A program made the position numbers and the translations under genes. From Lunularia cruciata (Eukaryota; Streptophyta; Marchantiopsida; Lunulariales; Lunulariaceae): a stretch of DNA of 64,000 bases. Shown here in pieces: positions 11,640 to 22,829 of this stretch (the stretch's first letter is position 1; every line of letters begins with the position of its first letter). Below the pieces are notes generated by a model that saw only the letters and a program-made list of their open reading frames with translations, did not search any database and had not been told where the DNA came from. The DNA lies in NCBI GenBank assembly GCA_948567375.1, contig OX419755.1:47014291-47078290 (forward strand). Direction: 5' to 3'.

Positions 11640-12364
11640 TTGGCATACAATCAATTCTGTCTTAGAATTTGGAAGACCTCTTGTAGATGTTGTTTGTGTT
11701 CCGTCATCATGCTATTGTATACTAAGATATCATCCAAGAAGACGATAACAAACTTATCCAAGTATGGACAAAATATGTCATTCATTAGACTCATGAAAGT
11801 GGCAAGTGCATTGGTGAGACCAAAAGGCATCATAAGATACTCGAAGTGACCATACTTGGTTCGAAAGGCAGTTTTGTACACATCCTCCTCTGCAATTCGG
11901 ATTTGATTGTAACCACTCCACAAGTCCAATTTGGTGAAGTATCTTGCTCCATGGAGTTGATCAAACAGGTCATCCATGCGAGGTAAGGGGTATTTGTTCT
12001 TCAATGTTTGTTGATTGAGACCTTGATAGTCAATACACATGCGCATTGTACCATACTTCTTCTTCACAAACAAGATAGGAGCCCCATATGGTGATACGCT
12101 AGGTTGGATGAACCCCTTCTGTAGCATCTCCTCAATTTGAGTCTTACACTCCTCCAACTCATGAGGTGATAGGCAATATGAGGCCTTACAAGGAGGTGTC
12201 TTCCTCGAGATTGTCTCAATTTTATGATCTACTCTCCTTTTTGGTGGTAATCTTGAGGGTAGATCATTGGGAAAGACATCTTGAAATTCATCTACCATAG
12301 CCTTCAATTTCTCAGGAATTTGTCCATTGAGTTGTGCACTCTGGACTTCTCTTATTAGACCCAT
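11640..12364 (-). pseudogene. Element A reverse transcriptase
   Basis: The longest open stretch in the element, 237 codons. It shows the Ty3/gypsy RT order: [69 protein letters not shown] and the catalytic FLDDILVYN. The frame stops at TGA soon after the active site; the LYAKISKCE block of the thumb follows directly after this stop. The palm domain looks chemically complete, but the polyprotein does not. Confidence 0.9.
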
Positions 12365-12522
12365 GAAACATATATCGGTCTTACAAACAGTTGCCGTCCC
12401 TATGACATAGAGGCAAATCCTGCTTGGGTGATTTTTCTTTAACCCTAATGATTGACCATTGGTGGGTTCTCACTACTTTCTTCCTCCAATCTACCATAGG
12501 GTTGTAATGCTCCATCAATTAA

Positions 12523-12750
12523 TCACTCAATTGCTTCTTGATTTTCCTCTATAGAGAGTGTGACATGTCTAGGTAATGATTCAATCCTCTCTGTTTGTCC
12601 ATTAGGCAACTCTACTTCTTCACTCCCATCTCTCTCTAGATCCATTCCCAATCTTATTGCAACAAAGGGAGATAAGAAATTCTCTGTTGCTTCCGGATTG
12701 ATCAATACTCTCACTTGATTGCCTTCTAGGACTCCATTCACGACAATCAA
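12523..12750 (-). pseudogene. Element A protease, active site destroyed
   Basis: A retropepsin-like aspartic protease would cut the polyprotein. The flanking sequence is typical (VNGVLEGNQVRVLI before, FLSPFVAIRLGM after), but where an Asp-Ser-Gly triad is expected the sequence reads NPEAT. The catalytic Asp is Asn, and Ser and Gly are also lost. Confidence 0.75.
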
Positions 12751-12845
12751 TTATGAGGTTGCCTTTTGGGATCTTTTCACATTAGTCTTCTTCCTTCCCT
12801 CGCTTCTCTTCTTCCTTATTGAGCCAGTAAGGCCACGAGGTACAT

Positions 12846-13933
12846 TTATTGGTGATCTTCATTTTCCAAAGTGTTTTCCACCTCCTCCTCTTCAATGCGC
12901 CTCTCCATGTTGTTCAAAGATCCCTTGTATGAAGGCCGAGGGCCTCTAGGGAAACAAGTGTGACAATTGGTAGATATGTGCCCAATATGGCCACAATTAT
13001 AACAATGGCTTTGTTCTCCTTGAGTTCCTCTCCTTGTGGGACTCCATCTCTTTGTTCTTCTACCCATCCACGCTCCCCTTGAAGCGGTCGTGCTCCTCGA
13101 TCTTGAAATCAAAGGTTGCCCAATTCCATTGATACGGGTCCACCCATGTGTGGCATTTTTGCCCAATAATGTTGAGGTGGAACTACTCCTTCACCTCCAC
13201 CCAATGCTCCTGCTATTCTCTATGCACAAGCAATGGCTTCAGATACCGTGCGAGGATTTTGCAGCATGACTTCTTGGCAAATCCACTCCTTTAACCCTTG
13301 TTTGAAATTGTCGAGAGCCTCTGCTTGACTCATGTCGGTTATTGCAACTTGTAGATCCAAAAATGCCTCCATATACTCTTGTATGTTGTTCTTCTGTCTC
13401 AATCCCCATAATCAGGTTCGAGCCATTTGCATAGAATCCACCGATTGGAAATTCTTCAACAATCCTTCTTGCATTGATGTCCATGTGACCTCCCTTCTCT
13501 CTGCCAACATGGATCGTTCCCAAGCATCATACCATGTAAGGGCTTTATCGGTCAAGTACCCACATGCAAACACACATGCAGCATGCTCAGTGATCTTTGT
13601 TGAGAACAATTGGAAATATCGATTCATTCTTGAGATCCAAATTTCCACTACTCCCATCATATGCTGCCCCTTGTAAGGCTCAATGTTGCAAGTCTTCTTC
13701 ATCCGGAGTAGCAATGTGGCTTCATCGTTGATAGGGTTCGTAGGCATAGGTGCCTTTCCAAGTACTTCAGTCGCAGGTATTGGGTTTTGAGACTGCTCTT
13801 CTTCTTGCATTGCTTGATCATTCCTGAGGTTCTACACTTGACTTTGTAATGTCTCCATGGTCATCTTAATCTCTCAAAATTCATTCAACATCCCTTGCAT
13901 TCCTTGCACCAACTCTTGCAATTGTGGATCCAT
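12846..13933 (-). pseudogene. Element A Gag
   Basis: Forms the virus-like particle and binds RNA. The likely start ATG is at 13933 (MDPQLQELVQGMQGM). The capsid-like region includes IEPYKGQH, WISRMNRYFQ, ALTWYDAWERSM and DSMQMART. A CCHC knuckle, CYNCGHIGHISTNC, lies at 12962-13003 in a second frame, so there is a frameshift around 13050-13160. In-frame stops are TGA and TAG only in the part I read. Confidence 0.85.
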
Positions 13934-14523
13934 GGTTCATGCAACACTCAATTGCTAATGTCTACTTCAATACAGAGTCAATATGATCACTTTGGAAGGT
14001 GCACGAACTATCAGAACTACCATTGGGACCTCAGAAGCTATCACTTGTTGATAATACTCCTCGCCAAAATTTCTAACCACAAAATCTCTAAACATCACTT
14101 TTGGTCTCACTACATAACAGATTTCTACTTGAGTGTTGAAAGGGAGAGGACTTAGGATGTATACATCCATATCATCATAGTAGAATGTAGATTTTCAAAT
14201 CCCACTCTCTGTCATATATCACCATAGGTAGAATCACCGGGTTTGGTGAGTTCATCACCCTATCCATGAATTCTATGCTAAAGTGATTAACTAGCGATAC
14301 CCTCATTTGCTCACGCTGGATGTACATAACCTTGATGTGGAATGGGTTTGGGAATGGAAAGCTAGGTGTGGGAAATAGTCCTCCTGGTGCATCCATCCCG
14401 TCCGCTCTCTAAAGTCCTTCCTAAGTCTAGCAACTACTCTATGTTCTCTACCTCATATTACTCAGGTTCAATAGTTCGTGCTCTTCCAAGAGGGGTGATC
14501 CACTCTCTTGGACTAAGACACTT

Positions 14524-14535
14524 GCTCTGATACCA
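14524..14535 (-). other. Element A primer binding site (initiator Met tRNA)
   Basis: On the minus strand TGGTATCAGAGC lies one base inside the 5' LTR. This is the usual plant primer site complementary to the 3' end of initiator methionine tRNA. Confidence 0.9.
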
Positions 14536-14536
14536 T

Positions 14537-15281
14537 TGTAATACTATGAGAACAAGAGAAGAGAGAGAAACACAAATTACACACTCAACATTTGGTGCCC
14601 CAAAGGAGCATCTTCTCTTTATTATATAGACAACAAGGATCTCCTCCACGGAAGCTCCACCATATGATTAGGCACATAGATAGGTGACATGTCAGCAAGC
14701 TCCACCCTTGGATTACTTACTTGGATGGGTGAAATGTTGGTCTAGGTCTTATCTGGTTGGTCAAACAAGCTTTGACCAGAGGGAATCTTTTAGGGAATCT
14801 TCCTATAGGAGTCTCAGAATCACAGGAGTAAGGTACCATTGGAAATTTCTTGATGAGACAAACTAGGGAGGAGGGAAGGCCAACCTTCCCTAAGTTTGGG
14901 GGGGGGGGGTTGACTCGCACATTTGTTAGGCCTAATTCATCCGTTTAGGCCTCTAAAATTGCATTCAAAGATTTCAGGCATATTTTGGTTCCTACTCTAT
15001 TTGTAGAAGTCCCCTTTTGTTGATACCTCTTTCTGATCTGTTTAGTCCATCATGTGTAACATCCTTCCAAATGTTACCAAATCAATTCTCACCTTTAAAT
15101 CATATGTCTAGCTATTGGTTCTAAGGTTCTCAAGTCTATTTTGGTTTCTGCTCTATTAGTAGAAGTACTCTTTTGGTGATACTTCTATCTGATCTATTTT
15201 GACCATCATGTATAACATCATTCTAGATGTTACCAGACCAAATTTCACATCTAGATCATATGGCTAGCTCTTGGTATTACA
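14537..15281 (-). repeat. Element A 5' LTR
   Basis: 745 bases, plus-strand termini TGTAATACTATG and GGTATTACA, matching the LTR at 8709-9448. It contains a run of 13 G at about 14898-14910, absent from the other LTR. Confidence 0.92.
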
Positions 15282-15489
15282 TTATAGAAGCATATCACAA
15301 TTATCCCAGTTGTTGGCAATTAGGTCCTTCTAACTCCAAATAGTCATCTACTCCAAGTGTGTGATATGTCTTATAATGAACAAAGATCAAGAGGTTGGGT
15401 GCTATCAAACCCAATCGTTAGTCCCCTATCTATAATCTATAATACATAAAGAGTGAACCAACTATAGGTTAAATACATTGAGTACATAG

Positions 15490-15606
15490 CCATTGAGGAA
15501 CTACAATGAGGAGGAATCACACATGCCAAATGCCATCCTCTTGAAAAACTATCACACACCAATATAGTAGTAGCTCTACGAAAAGAGCCACATAACATAC
15601 ATCTCA
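15490..15606 (-). pseudogene. Decayed PHD finger of B1
   Basis: The translation reads LRCMLCGSF, then TTILVCDSFSRGWHLACV. It matches the B2 PHD finger residue for residue in spacing, but one zinc Cys is now Phe (CDSF) and the last Cys pair is lost. Its presence shows that the finger is a family feature and not a one-off capture by B2. Confidence 0.75.
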
Positions 15607-17699
15607 AGCCTACACATATAATTGACAAGCTTCCTTCTACCATCAATGTCTAGGAGGGTGGCATGGTGTGCAATTGCACATATGATCCTGCCAAGCAACA
15701 CCATCATGTCCTTCCAACATGAGGACTTTGAAAGGCAAAATATTGTATACTCTCAAAATAATGTGGCTTATAGGCCCATCAAGTACCATTAGTGTAGTCT
15801 ATTATAGATATACATAATCACCCAAATGAAATTGACAGATCAAGAGTGGTAGCATAGCATAAGGTACCACTATGTTGATGAATAACTAAGTTCTCAAAGG
15901 CCATCAACATCACTCTCCAAAAGATCTATGGCCATTCAAAACATTCAGTCACCCATATATCTTCATTGTTCGAGTCCAAAACTACAATATCATTGCAACA
16001 AATGATATAGGTAAATCTAGACCTTGTCCAAAGAGTAGAAAGTGAGGAGACTTGATGGCTAAACCAATAGCCCATGGCCAATCAAGGTATTGGAGACAAA
16101 TCTCCCAAGTGGCCTCTCTACAAACCGTACTTATGCAATCTTCTCGTCATTGTTTGAACAAATCTTTCTACAAATCTATCTATCTCAAGTGACCTTGGGA
16201 GGTGGTATGATGATCAACCACGGCCTTGTCACACAATATCTAAAACTCTCCCAAAAGATTTATACTTTGATTAGTAAAGACTTCAATTGGTCCACTAAAA
16301 TGACTAAGAACTTGATCTAGGAATGAGTAAGTTGTCCCTTTATAAGACTTATCAAGAAATACCACCCAACTCAATCCACTTAGAGAAGTGCTCCATCATA
16401 ACCAAAACATATTTATGATGTTTCACAATCAATGGTAAAAGTCCAACAAAGTCCAAACTTCCAATGGTAACCTGACCCCATGATGGGTAATGGATGTAAT
16501 TATGGCATATAAACATTTAATGATGCTCTAACTTGGTCATAAAGCACACATCTAGTAACAAATTCATATAAATTAGTTTGCATACCACGCCACCAATAAT
16601 GATTTTGGACACCAATAATGATTTTGGAGTAAGTTGTATGTTTATTTTACTCCAAAATGTACTAATTACTCATGAGCATATTGTACCAACAACGTTCTCT
16701 AGGATGGAAGGAGTACTACTTGCACGTTACCATTCTCCCATGCTCAAAGAAGATGTATGCACTCCAATCTAAATTTCTTAGCTTGTTAAATGACATGGTC
16801 TCTTCTTGGTATCAACTATGCCACTCACAACACCAATGCAAAGACAGTCCATTACTAAGACATCCTCATGAATATCTTGCTGACCTATACTAATATCTTT
16901 GCCTTTTGGATTTGAGACCTCAAGAACTCCTTTTGTTTATATTGAGACAGATACTATCAAAGCTTCAAAAAATATACATAGAAAGGTAGATGCATGCCAA
17001 CTTGGTACCATCTCCTCATTTGTCTCACCATGAAAATGTGCTTTGGTCTCATCAAGTTAGCTAGTACATGGGTTTATATTCAACCCATTTGTATCATGGT
17101 TCACCACTCTAGGTCTATGAATAATCTTGAAATTATATTCTTGTAAAATTAAAATCCATTGTGCAAACTTATATAAAGGCTTATTGAACTTCATCAATCA
17201 CTTGAGTGGTTGATGATCAATGATGAGAATGAAAGGGTTACCAAATAGATAACTTCTGAAATGTGTTATTGTCCACATTGCTACCAAACACTCTTTCTCA
17301 TATGAACTATATTTCATCTCTATTGATTGAATTGTTGGAAGTACTAGCTTAGGTCACCATAAACTCCTTCCCCTAATCATCCTATTGAGTAAGCACTACT
17401 CCAAGCCCCAATGTAATTCAATTAATCTTAAGTATAGGAGCAAATATCAACATTTCCTTGAGTTCTATAAAAACTCTCTCTTGCTCATCTTTCCAACACC
17501 ACTCTTGTGTAAGCTTGGTCAGCTTTGTCAAGGTCTTGGAAATTGTGTTTTCAGACTTTTTACTCTTTAGGTCTTCCAAGCTTTATATTTCATTGTTTCA
17601 ATGGCAATAAATCTTATAACATATGGGCAATAAATTTTGCTAATGCAAGAAATACTTGCACTTTGCTCATATCCATAGGCTAAGGAATACTTGCAATAG

Positions 17700-17997
17700 C
17701 CTACACCTTGGTATGCTAAACATCAAATCCACTAGGGTAGATAATGTAACCCAAATACTCAACATGCTCAAGGAAGAATCTATACTTCCCATGATGTAAT
17801 TTTAGCCCACAAGATCTCAATATCTCAAACACCTCTAACAAATGTCTCTCATGCTCCCCTACAATAATGCTATAGATCAAAATGTCATCAATATAACGCC
17901 GAGCAAAGTAAAATCCCAATATGATCCTATCCATGACCCTTTCGAACTCAACAAGAGAGTTCTTTAACCCAAATGGTAAGAATTGCCAGTGATACAT
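17700..17997 (-). pseudogene. B1 reverse transcriptase fragment
   Basis: An open stretch of 93 codons: PFGLKNSLVEFERVMDRI, ARRYIDDILIYS with the catalytic Asp pair, then GLKLHHGKYRFF and VEYLGYIIYPSG. It aligns without gaps to B2 58565-58850. The N-terminal half of RT is missing. Confidence 0.85.
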
Positions 17998-18226
17998 GAA
18001 TAAAACACTGAAATATAAAGCTCAAAAGACCTAAATAGTCAAAATGTTGAAAACACAACCCAAACACATGTAATGTGAGCTTAGTAAAAATCCAAGTGCA
18101 ACTGACCAATCTATAAACTACTAGTCTGATGTAAAGTAATATGTGATTCCTTAAAGCTAAGCCTAAATTTACAAGAGAATGGAGAAGAAATCTGATGTCT
18201 AACTCTGATGCTCTCATGAACAACAA
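17998..18226 (-). mobile_element. LINE-C 3'-end fragment
   Basis: Begins near TGAAATATAAAGCTCAAAAG, the reverse complement of the LINE-C 3' end, immediately after the broken B1 RT. It is strongly 5'-truncated and followed by a second tail-first fragment at about 18227. Confidence 0.65.
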
Positions 18227-19440
18227 ACAATGAAATATAAAGCCCAAAAGACCCAAAGAATCAAAAGACTAAAAACACAATATAAATCACATGGAATGTG
18301 AGCCTAGGTCACCTGACCAATGCAATAAACTGATCTGATCTAGACTGATCTCAGCCATATATTTTCCTAGCGCTAAAGCCTAAAGTTGTGAGAGAGCAAA
18401 GAAATCACTTCTACTAATCTTATGTCTAACTTTGATATATTGGTAGCAAGATCACTCAATAACGACTTAGTGCTCATCCTCAACTTTGCCCATAGAACAC
18501 AATTTGAAAATTTTCATGGAGTGCTCTATGTGCCACCAGCATCCTTGTTTAAATTTTAGTCTATGAGAGCTAGTTCTATATTCAACAATGACATGTCTAA
18601 GTGAAGTAGAGATCCTAGCCAAGAGATCATCTTGTTCACAATACACCAACATCGGATTTACAAATTGCTGATAGAAAAACATCTTGGTACTAGGTTCATC
18701 CTACAAGCAACATAAGAATTGCTCCTTGATCACCTTTAGTAATGCAAAAGGTCACTCATAAAAATTCCACCTTGTAGCTTATCCAATCAAGTTTGTATAC
18801 CAATCAATAGATAGAGTTGCATAAAGAGGTTGGTAGAGAAGTCTCTCATGCTCTATGGAACTCACTTTAGTGGTATATGTGAGAGCTAAGAATAAAGCTT
18901 TAGGTTCAAGAGGCACAAACCCTATTTTAGCAAATAGCAAACCATAGGGAGTTTGAGTCCTCACACCAAGTTCATCACACAAAAGCACTTTTTGAACTTT
19001 CTCATCCTTTTGTCACCAAGTCTTTTTAGTACTTGGACCCCAAATCTGAGCACAATAGAGAACCATCGGCTGTACAAGAGATTTGAAAATCAACTTCTTC
19101 AACTCCTATGTGGTAAAATGAGAAATTTTACAATGATTTATGAGTGAATACAAAGATTTGAATGTTGCACCAATCCTATTCTTAACACAAGCACACCAAT
19201 TGTAGACATGAAAGGATTCAATCCCCAAGTACTTTCAGTTTATTATAGATTGGTCAGGTGCCCTAGGCTCATATTGTATGTGATTTATATTGTGTTTTTA
19301 GCCTTTTGACTCTTTGGATCGGGCTTTATATTCATTATTTCAAGAAGAAACCTACTCCAAGCGCTTTCCACCAAAGTAGAAATGTGTGACACCTTTAGAA
19401 ACCACCACAATGATCTTGAACTTGTCAAGGTGTGAACCTT
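18227..19440 (-). mobile_element. LINE-C ORF2 C-terminal fragment
   Basis: Starts with the 3' tail (AACAATGAAATATAAAGCCC) and runs back through the C-terminal region of ORF2. Pieces include FYQQFVNPMLVYCEQDDLL at 18467-18682 and CDELGVRTQTPYGLL at 18779-18988. It reaches the SFFFDG block near 19360-19400. A short plus-strand LINE-C end interrupts it at about 19241-19345. Confidence 0.7.
19241..19345 (+). mobile_element. Nested LINE-C 3' end, opposite orientation
   Basis: TTTATTATAGATTGGTCAGG through TTTATATTCATTATTTC is the LINE-C 3' end on the plus strand. It sits inside the minus-strand fragment, whose sequence resumes at AAGAAACCTACTCC. This is probably an extreme 5'-truncated insertion. 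Confidence 0.6.
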
Positions 19441-19614
19441 GACAAGTCCATCTTCTTATCTCATTAGAACAAGCTTCTTGAGGTCCTTTCTTGAACACCT
19501 GGCTAGTAGTGCTAAGAGTTGTAACCTAATAGATACACCCACTTGAAAATCTTGAAGTTTTGGTGTCAAAATTAAAACTTCTACTTCCATTGTGAGTGAC
19601 TAGTGATTGGCACA

Positions 19615-20413
19615 ATGGAGAATTCCAAGATGGTGAAAGATATTGTTGATATAGCAATGAAACAACAACAATTAGCTGAAATGCATAGGAAAACCAATTA
19701 CTTCCACAAAGAGCTTAGAAGCTTCTTTGAACCTATATCATGTGCATGAATTCTTCATGGTTGACATGGAGATTGTAAAGGTTGAGATCAACATTGTGAA
19801 AGAATCCTTGAACTTGGTTAACCAAGAGATTCAAGACCTCAAGAAGAGTACTATCTTGCTATTAACATCAACCAAGAGGATGCTTGACACTAACAAGAGA
19901 GTTGCTTCTTTGGCAGCACAAGCTACCAACATTTCTACACAAAGGAGAGGGCTCCAACAGATTGTGGACACATTGGAAGGGAAGATGAAGTAATGTGCTG
20001 AAGCTACTAAGGTGGCTCAAATCTCTTACTTGCAAGATCATGAGGTTGAGAAGGAGAACTAACTTGTTGGAATGAAGAACTTGAGGACTTTAGCTTTGAC
20101 AAAGACAAGGAAAGAAGACACCAAGGCTATAGTATGTGAGTTTATCACTGATTCTTTGAGAGTCCATAATCCTCAAAATTTGCAAGCGTATAGATTGGGA
20201 CAACAAGGTGCAAAACAAAGAAGTATTTTGGTGAGGTTTGGCTCACAAATGCAAAGGAATTTAGTGATGGAAAACAAGGCTATACTCAAGGAGAAGCGCA
20301 ATTGGTTGGACCCTTATCTCACTCCTCTCCAATGGCAAGCAAGGAAGGGAAGATTAGCAAAAGTGAAGGAGGCTCAACAAGCAAGTTTTGTTGCATTCTT
20401 GAGAAAAAAATAG
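19615..20413 (+). pseudogene. LINE-C ORF1 (coiled-coil, L1 ORF1p-like)
   Basis: An RNA-binding protein that would accompany LINE RNA. The N-terminal part (SKMVKDIVDIAMKQQQLAEM) and residues from VDMEIVKVEINIVKESLNLV have the heptad pattern of a coiled coil. The C-terminal part has QAYRLGQQ, RSILVRFGSQ, MENKAILKEK and LDPYLTPLQWQARKG. This order is like the RRM-like core of L1 ORF1 proteins, an assignment I make by pattern only. A frameshift near 19730 and two TAA stops (19991-20060) break it. Confidence 0.6.
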
Positions 20414-20465
20414 TGCTATGATCACCCAAAGGAAACAATCAGCTATTGCATAGCAATCCGAGACC

Positions 20466-21332
20466 CTTAGAGTGTTGTTTTGAGACCCTTAGAGTTTTGT
20501 TTTGGAATTTTCATGGGTTCATACATAGCAAGTACTCAAGCACTAAGCCTTTGTGGGGTAATGCTGATATGATCAATCTTGTGAAAACATAAGAACATGA
20601 GGAGAACACCATTCAAGATATTGAAGGATTCACTCTTGTTAGTTCAACCTAGAACAAATAGAGGCAACATAAAGGAAGAGGCTTTGGAGGTTTTTTTACT
20701 TGTGTGAGATTTGGCTTTGAAAAATCAGTCTCTTTGATAGGTCAAGATTCAAGTGGACAATACTAGTGGTTAAAGATTGGAGGAGTTGTTACACCTTGCT
20801 TTCTTGATGTTTGCTACTATACTCCATTGAAATCACCAATTTACTCAAGTAAAGCTCTCAACATCATGCAACCTTTCCACTCCTTGACAAAGCATGTGTT
20901 GGAGTTTCAAAGTAACGATGCAATAATTGGTCATGGTTATTTCAATGCTAGGATCCAAGCTTCTCAAATTCATGAGTTTAGTGACCTTGAGAATGACCCT
21001 ATTCATACCTTGGTAGATGATTCTAGTGCTTGGTCCTGCTCTTCCTTAGATTTGATAAGCAATCCCATGAATGAGCACTTTTTGAGCTTTGATACCAATT
21101 GTAGCTTGAAGATCTTGAATGGCCTTTCTCAATTTCTTGAAACTTGCAAGAGCACATGCTTTGATTCTAGTGGATCTAGCAATATAGATTACATGTTGAC
21201 CTCACCTAGTAATATACATTGCGTTTTTTAATTTGTTTTAGATCCACAACCTAAATTTGATCATGCAACTCTATCATTTCCCGTCCTTCTTCCTTGCACC
21301 AATAGAACCACATTACCTATTGAGCATGCCTC
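20466..21332 (+). pseudogene. LINE-C ORF2 apurinic-type endonuclease domain
   Basis: This domain nicks target DNA to prime reverse transcription. Around 20490 the translation gives a WN-H-GF block, then GRGFGGF. The open part (20827-21231) has GHGYFNARIQAS, matching the G-D-F-N-A-R motif with D changed to Y, and SSNIDYMLTSP with the catalytic Asp. The FDHA block for the catalytic His follows near 21255. Stops occur at about 20590-20660. Confidence 0.7.
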
Positions 21333-21904
21333 TAGAGGGAAAATCTTGGAGGTTGGAGCCTATTGCATTATGAGAAGTGATCAAGGAGCAGCTATATTGT
21401 GTATATGGTATGAACATGGTACCAAGATGGTGTTTTGTCAATAGTTTGTAAATCCTATGTTGGTGTATTGTGAGCAAGATTATCTCTTGGCAAGGATCTC
21501 TACTTCACTTAGATATATTATTGCTCAATATAGAACTAGCTCTCGTAGATTAGAAGTAGAACAAGGACATTAGCAACAGATAGAGCATTCCTTGCGACTT
21601 CACACATTGTGTTTTATGAGCAAAGTTGAGGATGAGCATCATATCTTTGTTGAGTGCTCTTGCTTCGAGCAGATCGGATTAAGACATCAGATTAGTAGTA
21701 ATAATTCTCTACTCTCTTACATACAACTTGAGGCTTTAGCATTAGGAAAGTATATGAACAAGATCAGTCTATATTGAATCAGTTTATTAAAGACTGGTCC
21801 GGTGCCATAGACTCCTACCTAGTCTCAAATTGTATGTGGCTTGTATCATGTTTTCAACCTTTTAACTCTTTTGGTCTTCTGGGCTTTGTATTTCATTTTT
21901 TCAT

Positions 21905-22189
21905 GTGTACTATGAGCAAAGTTAAGGATGAACATCATATATTTGTTGAGTGCCCTTGCTACCAACAGATTAGAGTTAGACATCAGATTAGTAGTGATGA
22001 TTTCTCAACTCTCATATAGATTGAAATTTAGCATTAGTGAAGTATATGATTGATATTAGTCTATATCGGATCAGTGTATTACAAATAGGTCAGATGCCTT
22101 AGGCTCACATTTCATATGATTTGTATTGTGTTTTCAGCCTTTTGACTCTTTGGGTGTTCAAGGATTTATATTTCATTGTTTGTTGTTCA
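21905..22189 (+). mobile_element. LINE-C 5'-truncated 3' end
   Basis: Starts at TGTACTATGAGCAAAGTTAAGG, inside the C-terminal cysteine-rich region (MSKVKDEHHIFVECPCYQQI), and ends with TTTATATTTCATTGTTTG. It joins directly to the preceding and following truncated copies in the same orientation. Confidence 0.7.
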
Positions 22190-22829
22190 TTATTGGTTGG
22201 TATATATATCTGATTGCATGGGCTACAAGGTGGAAAAGTTGTGAGAAACATTGGATGTTAGAGCCTATTGTATTACAAGAGGTGATCAATGAGCAATTCT
22301 TAAGTTGCTTGTGGCATGAACTAGTACAAAGATGGCATTTTTTTAGTAGTTTGTAAATCTTATGTTGGTGTATTGTGAGATTATCTCTTGGAAAGGACCT
22401 CTACTTCATTAAGACATTTCATTGTTGATCATAGGACTAGCTCTCATAGGCTAGAAGTAGAACAAGGACGTTCATGGAAGATAGAGCACTACATGCGGCT
22501 TTGAATATTGTGTTCTATGTGCAAAGTTGAGAATGAGCATCATGTCTTTGTTGAGTACCCTTGCTACCAGTAGATCAAAGTTAGATATCAAATTAGTAGT
22601 AGTGATTTCTATGCTCCTTATAGCTTGAGGCTTTAGCACTAGGGATTTATATGACCAAGATTAATCTACATTTGGATCAATTTATTATAGATTGGTCAAG
22701 GCTATGGGTCAAGGTCAATTTATTATTAGCACTAGGCTCACATTTCATATGATTTGTATTTATGTTATCAACCTTTTGACTCTTTGGGTCTTCTGGGTTG
22801 TTTATTTTATTGGTTCATTGTTTGTTTCA
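22190..22829 (+). mobile_element. LINE-C 5'-truncated 3' end
   Basis: Starts with a GGTATATATATCTGATTGC block of the ORF2 C-terminal domain and runs to a tail near 22820. It is the third same-orientation truncated end in a row (with 21333-21904 and 21905-22189). Confidence 0.7.

Larger units (their letters stand above)
8709..15281 (-). mobile_element. Element A: full-length decayed Ty3/gypsy chromovirus
   Basis: A complete LTR retrotransposon of 6573 bases on the minus strand. Order in transcript sense: 5' LTR 14537-15281, primer binding site, Gag with CCHC knuckle, protease, reverse transcriptase, RNase H, integrase, chromodomain, polypurine tract, 3' LTR 8709-9448. Termini are TG...CA and TTATA flanks both ends. 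Protease, RT, RNase H, integrase order makes it Ty3/gypsy; the C-terminal chromodomain makes it a chromovirus. It carries stops and frameshifts and a ruined protease active site, so it is not autonomous. It sits inside the LTR of the older element B1. Differences between its LTRs (about 20 in 260 bases compared by eye) show that it is not recent. Confidence 0.93.
15282..17997 (-). mobile_element. B1: 3' half of a DNMT/PHD-type Ty3/gypsy element, truncated
   Basis: Co-linear with B2 from about 56090 to 58850: the rest of the LTR (to about 15300), the PHD region, integrase, RNase H and the RT palm. It is more decayed than B2. It stops abruptly at 17997 inside RT, just before the part matching B2 WRSLPFGLKN, where LINE-C sequence begins. 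Hence no methyltransferase region survives in this copy. The chromovirus A insertion separates it from the main part of its LTR at 8094-8708. Confidence 0.85.
19441..21904 (+). mobile_element. LINE-C copy with ORF1, endonuclease and ORF2 C-terminus
   Basis: The fullest 5' part of the family here. ORF1 begins at ATG 19615 and ORF2 follows with an endonuclease domain. At about 21333 the sequence jumps from the post-endonuclease block (CATTACCTATTGAGCATGCC) straight to the C-terminal block (LEPIA...), so the whole RT is deleted. It ends with the family tail near 21900. Confidence 0.75.

Noticed and set aside
11651-12364. A 237-codon ORF as a host gene
   Set aside because: It is the reverse transcriptase of element A, with all RT blocks and LTRs around it.
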